Of a stretch of DNA of 62,000 bases, positions 57,768 through 62,000 are shown piece by piece; position 1 is the first letter of the stretch, and each line of letters starts with the position of its first letter. Origin of the DNA: Zygnema cylindricum (lineage: Eukaryota; Streptophyta; Zygnematophyceae; Zygnematales; Zygnemataceae); assembly GCA_037447655.1 (NCBI GenBank), contig JBBHKE010003155.1, positions 114,333 to 176,332 of the forward strand, given 5' to 3'. The notes under the pieces were generated by a model. It did no database searches. It saw only the letters and a program-made list of their open reading frames with translations, and was not told where the DNA came from. The position numbers and the translations under genes were made by a program.

Positions 57768-58832
57768 CGTAGAAATTAATGGTTTTAAAGTATTTTCTAG
57801 GTCTGAATAGAAATAAAGAAGCTGAGGAAGTCTACCTCTAACTTCTCTCTCCAAACCCTCAAACTTGTCGCAGTCACTGAGAAATTGGAGAGGAAGCTAG
57901 AGCCATGGCTACCTAGGCTATCCTGAGGTTTGCTGAAATTTATAGATTTCTAGAGTATTTTCTAGGCTTAAATATGTTTTTATAAAAGGAAAAAGAAAAG
58001 GACGGACAGCCTGCCTCCACCTCCGCTCTCTAGCCCCCATACTTGCTATAGTCACTGAAGGAAAGAGAGAGAGGTTGATCCATGGCTGCCTTAGTTCAAC
58101 AGACAGCTATTTTTAGTAGGTTACTAAAAATATACTTGACGGACCAGAGATTTGATCCCGATACCTGCGGTTCGTAAAAGTACAAATTGCAGTACGGATA
58201 AGAAATCAATACCGCGCATAGATTTCGTAAGCGAAACAAATACCGCGCATGTATTTATTACGGCTACGATCAAATACGAGTTTAATCGGACGGCCAGAAT
58301 TAGCGCCGAGATCGCGGAAGAAGAATTTGGCGATTTGTGGGCATCGCCACATCGGATGACACGTGGCGATGTTACATTGGAGCGCAGCATCTCCGAGGAT
58401 TAAAGGAGCGAATCTGGACATACCACGTGTCGACATTTAGGCCATGTCGTACAGTGTCCGTACATAAAGTACACCGGCAGCTGTACTTTTTCGTACGAAC
58501 CTGTAATCTGATTGGTTCCGTACATCAGTAGATAGAGTCTGTGAGAGAGATAGGACTTAGAAAAATTAGAAGATAAGACCCTCTCTCCCAGAGAGCTTTT
58601 GTACAAAAGGTCAACTTTGACCCTCCATAACTTACTGCTCAGGGGAGCAAATTCAGAGATTCTTTTTGCTATCGACTCAGGGGAGTCTTATCTTCACAGG
58701 GGTGAAGTTGGTCAGAGTTTTTGTTTGTCAAGGTTGCAGTTGTTTTTGTTGAAACACAAAGGGGTCAGGGTTATCCTAGAGGCTTCTTGGAAGCTGTCCA
58801 CTCTGAGGACTTATGGAGGTCTCAAAGTTTCA
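57768..58832 (+). mobile_element. Copia element IV, left LTR (chimeric head)
   Basis: The head CGTAGAAATTAATGGTTTTA to about 57930 matches the LTR family. At about 57931 a second, divergent LTR head begins (TGCTGAAATTTATAG, TCTAGAGTATTTTCTAGGC). The tail ends GTCTCAAAGTTTCA at 58832 and is followed by GGTTATGGGCCC. It may be one LTR inserted into another or a recombinant. Confidence 0.7.
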
Positions 58833-59787
58833 GGTTATGGGCCCACCCTCTAGGGTACCAATCTTTAATGGAAATGGCTTCATATACAGGGAAAGTATGA
58901 TGATAGGAGCTCTATGCGAAAAAAGGTTTTGGGGGATAGTGAGTGGACGGTTGGGGCGCCCATCAAGTCTTGGAATTCCTCCAGGGTTTGGAGGAAGCAC
59001 ATTCACCAGGAAAGAGGATCCACCTTCAACGGAGGAAACAAAAGAAGGAGAGGTGGTGGACAAAGGAAGGGAGAAGGAGGCGACCACACCAATAGCAACT
59101 GGTTCGCCATTCATGTCACCTATTCCGAGGAACGAGGAGAATGATACTGAAAAATGGGACTTCAACAATATGGCGGCAAAGCACTTCATCCTACACCATC
59201 TCACTCAAGGACTTGCATGTCCTCATTTGAGGGTAGAAAGGGCATCCGATCTTTGGATGGCTCTCATACAGATGTACCGAAGTGGTACGATTCAGCAACA
59301 ACAGTTGGCTGATGAGAAAGTTAATGAGTATGCATACAAAGGGGGAAAGATGTTGGATTTTTGCAATAAGCTTGCTACACTTTTGATGGAGCTAGAGAGT
59401 GTTGGAATAGATTTTAGTGAAAAAGAAAATGTTAATTGTCTACTGATGAAGTTACCTGATGAGTTCGAGAACATAGTGTCCCGTGTGCAGGACTTGATGG
59501 ACTCAAGGTGGATATGGAACTCATTGGTAGGGATGATTCTCGTTCAGGAGAATACGATTGAGATCCGAATGGGAGGAAAGAGTGGGCAAGCCTTGGCAAC
59601 AGGGACTGACTGGAGGAACAAGGATTCCCGGAAACCAGTCGGAAACTATGGGGGTAGGGAGCAGAAAAAACAGGCTGACGAGTTCGAACCATGGGCTCCC
59701 AAAGGTTTATGTAATTTTTGTAAGAAACCAGGGCACTATATGGCAGAGTGCACTAAGCTGACCGAGCTTCGGTTAAAGGAGGCGTAG
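58833..59787 (+). CDS. Copia element IV gag
   Basis: An open frame runs through the gag region (VMGPPSRVPIFNGNGFIYR onward) to an intact CCHC knuckle CNFCKKPGHYMAEC near 59711. It ends at TAG (59785-59787), where element I has CAG. Gag packages the element RNA. In family members gag and pol appear to form one frame, so this stop splits the polyprotein. I placed the start just after the LTR. Confidence 0.8.
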
Positions 59788-59832
59788 ACCGGTGGTACCC
59801 CGAGAGGAAAGAAAAAGGCCCTTGTCACATAG

Positions 59833-62000
59833 GTACTTGAGGCGGAATCCGATGACGAGGACGATGAGCTCCTTTTGGATGAGGAGTTGGAGGCGAAAAA
59901 TGAGGTTGAAATTCCACGAAAGCAGAAATGTGCTTACGGTGGATTGAAAGGTGAAGCAGGTTGGATTATAGATTCAGGTGCCTCCATGCACATGTGTAAG
60001 GATAGGCACCTGTTCACTAAGATAAGAAAGATTCCCACCATAGAGATAGAGTACGGGGATGGGAGGATAGTCACCACAACTCTTGCAGGATCGGTAGATC
60101 TGAAAGTGTTGGTAGAAGGAAAGACATCCATAGTAACATTCACCGATGTATTGTTTATTCCGGAGCTGAACAAAAACCTTATCTCTACATCTGTATTAGA
60201 TGATAAGGGTTTTTTTATTAGCACTAGGGAAGGAGTCTTTACTACTAGTTTTGAGGAGGATGTCTATTTCATTGTTGAGAAAGGTAGCCATGGGATGTTT
60301 AGGCTGATCTTAAGTAATGAAACGAAGAAACTTTATTATGCTGGTGTTCATGATATTATGATCTGGCATAAGAGGCTTGGGCATGTGAATCTAGATAAGT
60401 TAAGAGAGATGAAAAAGATGGGAGTGGTGGAAGGGATTAAGTTAAGTGAGAGTGATGATATAAGTGATTGTAGTGGATGTGCTCAAGGTAAAGCACACAG
60501 ATTACCCTTTCCTAAAACAGCCACCTATAAGGGAGATAAAATTCTAGATCTAGTACACACAGATATTTGGGGACCGGCTAGAGTGCCCTCACCGGGGAGG
60601 AAGAGATTTATGATGACTATAACTGATGATTGGTCTCGGTATTCCCGGTTGTATTTTTTGAAAAACAAATCAGAAGCTCAGGATTGTTTTAGACAATATA
60701 AAGCATGGAGCGAAAAACTCCATGAAACTCCAATCAAGAGAGTAAGGAGTGACAATGGTGGAGAGTATACTTCTAACCAGTTTGAGGATTTTCTGAGGGA
60801 AGATGGGGTCCAACACCAAAAGAGAGTTCCGGAAAATCCGGAACAGAATGGGGTAGCTGAAAGGTTAAATAGAACACTAAGTGATAGTGCTAGAAGTATG
60901 TTGTCGGATAAGAAGATAGGAAAAAGGTTTTGGGCAGAAGCAATGAACTGTGCTAATTACCTCAAAAATAGAGTTCTTACTTCAGCTATAAAAGATCAAA
61001 CACCTTATGAGAGATGGACAGGCCGGAAACCAGACTTATCTCCCTTAAAGGTTTTCAGCAGTCAAGTATTCAATCTAGATACAGATCGGTCTAATTGGAA
61101 GCTAGATCCTAAACGAAAACCGGGATACTTATTAGGATATGATGAGGATGTTAAAGGATATAGAGTTTATGATCTAAAAAGAGAAGATATAATCTTAGTA
61201 AAGCATCTAGTAGTTATGGATGAAGGAAAGTCCGTGGATCCCTTCAAATATACAAAGTCAGTAAAAATCAGATTTGAGTCAGAAAATTCCGATGACTTTG
61301 AGCTCCCTAACTATCCGGGTTTTAGAGACGATGACATTCTTGCAGGTACAAATCAGACCGAAAGGGACTCAGCTGTGGAAACTATAGTAACAACTCTACC
61401 CGAAGCGGAAGACGTGGTGGAAATTGATTCAGAATCAAGGGATAGGGGAGAAGCCGAGTTTGTTCGAAAAAATCCACGAGAACCATCTATTCCGGCCTCA
61501 GATTTTGAGGGAGGGAGGAGAAGTAGCAAAAGACTGCAAGAAAAACAGGTTAATAACAAGGTAACTAAACTATCTCATCAAGATGAACCTCAAACTTATG
61601 GAGAGGCGATGACTTGTCCAAAAAGAAACCGGTGGAAGACAGCCATCAATGAGGAGATGGCCTCAATTATGGCAGCTGATACTTTGGAGCTGGTGGATTA
61701 TCCACCCAACCGAAAACCAATCCGTTATAAGTGGGTTTTCAAATTAAAACTGAACCCAGATAACACAATTGAGCGCTACAATGCCCGATTAGTGGCAAAG
61801 GGATTTACACAAAAAGAGGGAATTGACTACGAGGAAACCTTTGCCCCGGTGGTCAGATTTCCCTCTGTCCGCATACTTCTCAGCCTGGCAGCAGCGGAAG
61901 ACATGGAAGTGCACCAGATGGACATCAAAACAGCCTTTTTGCATGGAGGATTGGAAGAGGAGATCTTCATGCGACAACCCGAAGGGTTTGTGGAGGAAGG
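59833..62000 (+). CDS. Copia element IV pol (protease, integrase, part of RT), open to window end
   Basis: After a second TAG (59830-59832) the same frame appears open to base 62000. Spot checks at 60751 and 61969 are in the same phase. The protease motif is IDSGASMHMCKD. Integrase has WHKRLGHVNLDKL with CSGCAQGKAH, and the catalytic triad in HTDIWGP, RSDNGGEYTS and NGVAERLNR. The GKR-type C-terminal region is followed by RT (ARLVAKGFTQKEGIDYEETF, QMDIKTAFLHGGLEEEIFM). This is the best-preserved copia pol in the window. RNase H and the right LTR lie outside. Confidence 0.85.

Overview
The window is nuclear DNA from a green plant of the streptophyte lineage. The genes are split by many canonical GT-AG introns, often long and rich in CT tracts. 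The proteins carry plastid-type leaders and belong to plant families: a BE1/EMB2729-type branching-enzyme-like protein, a LarE-type sulfur transferase, a membrane-tailed gamma-glutamylcyclotransferase-like protein and the plastid RNA factor HCF145. The right third is packed with Ty1/copia and non-LTR retrotransposons. I cannot fix the species. The intron and transposon style would suit a non-seed plant, but that is a guess.

Left third (1-12789, minus strand): one large gene, the BE1-like GH13/CBM48 protein. I traced twelve exons by homology and splice phase; together they encode 709 residues with no phase conflict. The 3' end lies beyond base 1 or in exons I cannot see. Its introns are unusual. 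One holds an array of 96-nt copies of the 3' part of exon 5, each next to a CT tract. Others hold partial duplicates of exon ends, an array of G-box-like CACGTGTCA units, and a MITE.

Middle (12790-35100): a 296-bp divergent promoter separates the BE1-like gene from a seven-exon LarE-like gene (plus, 428 aa). About 4.3 kb without recognisable genes follows. Next is a four-exon GGCT-like gene (minus, 326 aa) whose promoter side carries a long palindromic MITE. Then comes a ten-exon HCF145 gene (plus, 997 aa) with two SRPBCC domains and two C-terminal TMR motifs. A related MITE sits about 10 bp before one HCF145 splice acceptor.

Right third (35100-62000): a 68-bp tandem array leads into a broken non-LTR retrotransposon with a zinc finger, RT, CCHC knuckle and restriction-like endonuclease. 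Next is a three-level nest of copia elements. Element I (LTRs 40521 and 54916-55981) is split by element II (LTRs 44396-45432 and 53173-54238), with a 5-bp duplication CTTAC/CTTAG. Element II is itself split by element III in the opposite orientation (45720-51346). A second decayed copy of the non-LTR family follows at 55982-57767. A fourth copia element, with pol open to the window edge apart from two upstream stops, ends the window. All the LTRs carry an antisense tRNA-like module.

The exon models come from reading splice sites and matching protein families from memory. No alignment, expression data or database search was available.
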